DNA from: Bacteroidia bacterium
GTDB lineage: Bacteria; Bacteroidota; Bacteroidia; Bacteroidales; CAJPTX01
Assembly: GCA_905373625.1 (NCBI GenBank)
Contig: CAJPTS010000079.1
Location: 1-7,941, forward strand
Direction: 5' to 3'
Length of the DNA: 7,941 nucleotides
Shown: positions 5,843 to 7,941 of the stretch, piece after piece
Position numbering within the stretch: position 1 is the first letter of the stretch
Layout: each line of letters opens with the position of its first letter
Made by a program: the position numbers and the translations under genes
The notes under the pieces: model-generated
What the model saw: only the letters and a program-made list of their open reading frames with translations
What the model was told of the DNA's origin: nothing
Database searches by the model: none

Positions 5843-7941
5843 AATCAGGAAACCGTATTCGTAGACCTTTGGCACTATCTGCTGCCGCAAAACCTCCATC
5901 GCCTCTTTGAGGTTGGATAATAGGCGCATGTATTCCGCGTCATCGCTCTTAGGGTTCATCTTACCCTTTTCGTTACGCCCATGAAAATGCTCCCGTATAT
6001 CGTAATACGACGCGTTTGGGTTTGCATTTGGCTGTGCATGGTAGTACCGCCACAGTTCACGCCCAGCATCAAACACCGCAGTAGCCTCTGCCGAGAAAAC
6101 TAGAGGTTCGGTAGGTACAAAAGATTCCTCTTCACTCAAATTTCGTAGTGAGGCGCTTGCTTTTTCTGTTTGCCCTTCTTTTCCGCTTTGCGTATTTCGT
6201 CTCTCGTCTTTCGTCTTTTGGCTCTGCGGGCATCTGCCCGCGATGAAGTCTGTCATGAAGTGACTTGCAAACTTCTCTTTAGCATTTACTTCTTGTTCAG
6301 TAAAAGGAATCCAGTGGTTGACCTGCAAATGTTGAATAGAATTTTTGTTTGAAAAGATCGAGTAAGTAAGACAGTTGGTCTGAAAAAAAGCATCTTTTTC
6401 CCAATCAACATTAGGCTGTAGAAACTGTTCGCGATCATTAAGCCAGTTCGCTGCTACAACAATGCGCATGCAAAGATAGATTGCTGATTTTATGAGGTTC
6501 TCGCTCGTGATGTGCCATTGTTTTTGCTCGTTATAGGCATGATCTGGGTTCTCTATACGCACTAAACGTTGATTCTGAAAATCGCTACCCACTGTTACAA
6601 GCGTGCCTATGGGATTGGCTGTACTCTCGCAAAATTGATTCGCCCACTCATTGATTAATGCTTTATCATCGTACGAGCAAATTATTTTTTGTGCCACAAG
6701 TGCTCCCAAATCGTTGTACACGTCTGCAAGGATTGTTTTGAATATTTCCTTGTGTGAAGTGTTCCAAATCTGAAATGCAATAGGGAACTCACCCTTAACG
6801 TTGTCAAAAGTGTAGGCAGGAACTAGGAAAGCACTTTCCAGTTTTGCTTGAAAACGATTTCTGAAATCGACAAAACGAGGGGTTTGCTCTATTTTTAATT
6901 TCGAGAAAAGAGCTAATACCACAGTAGAGATCTCTGCATAAATACGCGCAATGAACTGAATGTATACTTCTCGTTTGGCATAACCCATCATTGCGTCGTA
7001 ACGTTCATGTACTCGGGATATTTCTACTCCATTACGCCCTTCACCGCGACGGTTGTCTGCCTCAACATACGGTGGATTGATATAAATCACTAACTTTTTG
7101 CGCTTCTCGGGGTCGTTTATAATATCCTGCAATGGTTGCGGCAGTTTCGTAAATTCATCGTTCAAAAAATCAAACTGAAAAACGTGACTCTCTAACAGGT
7201 TTGCCCCGTTCTTTATGCGATCTTTCATCACATCCACATCTTGCTGGTCTAGTGTCGAAGCCCAAATGTTGTACTTGTTCGTAAGCCCGTTTAGTAGGTT
7301 ACCAGTGCCCGCAGCACAATCCCATACGTAGTATTCGTCTTGCCAGTTCTCACCCAGCACATCGGCTAAGTACTTTTGAGAGAGGTCTACCCAGATTTTG
7401 GGAGTAAAGAAAGAGCCTTTGCGCTCTCTATGATTTGTTGCTCGCGGTAAATGGTGTTTCGGAATTTTTATGTGCTGTTTTATAAACTCCCGCAGATCAG
7501 CCTCATGCGCATCGTAACGAAAAATGTACGAGGTTCGCACCAAAGTATCCCTTACAACGCCGAATAATAGCCCAAATTCTCGCGAAGAATCATCAGACGG
7601 GGTAATAGTCCAGTTGAAGTCATTAAGGGCGAAAAAGGGTAAAATATCTTTATACGGAATGAATGCGATTTTCTCCGCATCAAATGCCGCGAGGAACGGG
7701 GGCGGCAAGTAGGTTTCAAACGTCCGTGCTTTACCGATGGTTAGGATGAGCTGTACGAGGGGTTTGTAAAGATCTGTAACGATACCTCTTTTTGCTTCTC
7801 CCCAGAGCAACGAAACAAAATGCTCAGAATCCTTTTGTTGGTGTTGTTTTTGAGTGACGCAGAAGTCTATTTTGCCGATTCTGTTGCCACAATCATAGGA
7901 AGCAAAAAATTGTTCGGCTATACGAATTTTTAATTCCTCTT
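5840..7941 (-). CDS. Type IIG-like restriction-modification protein (PD-(D/E)XK nuclease plus N6-adenine methyltransferase), 5' end outside window
   Basis: The frame is open from the right edge to the TAG at 5842-5840, 699 residues in view. A TTG at 7810 could be taken as a start, but codons upstream are coding-like and hold part of the nuclease, so it is not the start. Numbered from the first full codon (7939), IDF with D25 is followed by GEAKRG with E48 and K50, the D...ExK nuclease pattern. Motif I is CAAGTGNLL at 208-216 and motif IV is NPPY at 288-291, marking an N6-adenine methyltransferase of the D-x-x-x-G-x-G/NPPY class. The rest to the C-terminus should hold target recognition, ending YEYGFLI. 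Nuclease, methylase and specificity in one chain suggest a self-contained type IIG enzyme, modifying and cutting at an unknown site. The linker at about residues 566-610 is low-complexity, polar and derived from repeat DNA. No separate specificity gene is seen here; the preceding gene is outside the window. Confidence 0.88.
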   Translation of the reverse strand, partial: EELKIRIAEQFFASYDCGNRIGKIDFCVTQKQHQQKDSEHFVSLLWGEAKRGIVTDLYKPLVQLILTIGKARTFETYLPPPFLAAFDAEKIAFIPYKDILPFFALNDFNWTITPSDDSSREFGLLFGVVRDTLVRTSYIFRYDAHEADLREFIKQHIKIPKHHLPRATNHRERKGSFFTPKIWVDLSQKYLADVLGENWQDEYYVWDCAAGTGNLLNGLTNKYNIWASTLDQQDVDVMKDRIKNGANLLESHVFQFDFLNDEFTKLPQPLQDIINDPEKRKKLVIYINPPYVEADNRRGEGRNGVEISRVHERYDAMMGYAKREVYIQFIARIYAEISTVVLALFSKLKIEQTPRFVDFRNRFQAKLESAFLVPAYTFDNVKGEFPIAFQIWNTSHKEIFKTILADVYNDLGALVAQKIICSYDDKALINEWANQFCESTANPIGTLVTVGSDFQNQRLVRIENPDHAYNEQKQWHITSENLIKSAIYLCMRIVVAANWLNDREQFLQPNVDWEKDAFFQTNCLTYSIFSNKNSIQHLQVNHWIPFTEQEVNAKEKFASHFMTDFIAGRCPQSQKTKDERRNTQSGKEGQTEKASASLRNLSEEESFVPTEPLVFSAEATAVFDAGRELWRYYHAQPNANPNASYYDIREHFHGRNEKGKMNPKSDDAEYMRLLSNLKEAMEVLRQQIVPKVYEYGFLI
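6131..6241 (-). repeat. Repeat-family element inside the RM coding sequence
   Basis: On the coding strand the element begins with a perfect palindrome GCGGGCA-GA-TGCCCGC (6241-6226), then a run of AAAGACGA-type units (6220-6183; AAAGACGAGAGAC is shared exactly with 5714-5726 of the intergenic island), and ends near a TCACT/AGTGA stem (6151-6132). It is translated in frame: residues 574-586 of the visible protein read QKTKDERRNTQSG. The flanking protein returns to conserved-looking sequence (ASHFMTDFIAG before, EPLVFSAEATAVFDAGRELW after). Confidence 0.6.

Noticed and set aside
6375..6395. Phase-variable homopolymer tract in the RM gene
   Set aside because: The longest run noticed is about seven A/T, too short to argue for slipped-strand switching, and the frame is intact.

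Overview
The window looks like chromosomal DNA from a Bacteroidota (Bacteroidales-type) bacterium. Three things point there: a long N-terminally membrane-anchored SurA/PpiD-like peptidyl-prolyl isomerase of the type common in Bacteroidales; exact TAnnTTTG (-7) promoter elements in the one divergent intergenic region; and an 'AAA-ATPase-like' protein with the YVDKT...RPRRFGKS signature that is abundant in this phylum. Genus cannot be fixed from the sequence alone.

Layout. Positions 1-716 (minus strand) carry the N-terminal part of an AAA-ATPase-like protein that runs off the left edge. Positions 717-1179 hold no gene but a dense island of degenerate interspersed repeats (AAGTACGAAGT-type and AGCTAAAAG-type). 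Positions 3039-1180 (minus) form a probable three-gene operon: a tandem universal-stress-protein homologue, a small four-helix membrane protein without an ATG start, and a TerB-like protein. Positions 3040-3383 are a divergent regulatory region with a promoter element for each side and three perfect inverted repeats. Positions 3384-5543 (plus) encode the PPIase, closed by a strong intrinsic terminator (5574-5609). Positions 5610-5839 are a second repeat island. Positions 5840-7941 (minus) encode a type IIG-like restriction-modification protein that is open at the right edge; both its nuclease motif and its adenine methyltransferase motifs are visible.

How it fits together. The PPIase and the USP operon are transcribed divergently and both look like envelope-folding or stress functions, although a functional link is inference. 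The restriction-modification gene and the ATPase gene are accessory-type genes bordered by repeat islands. The most striking observation is that the repeat family of the intergenic islands also occurs inside the restriction-modification gene, bounded by a perfect GCGGGCA/TGCCCGC palindrome, where it is translated in frame as a polar linker of roughly 40 residues. The stop codon of the same gene also lies in repeat-type sequence. I see no CRISPR array, tRNA, rRNA or transposase.
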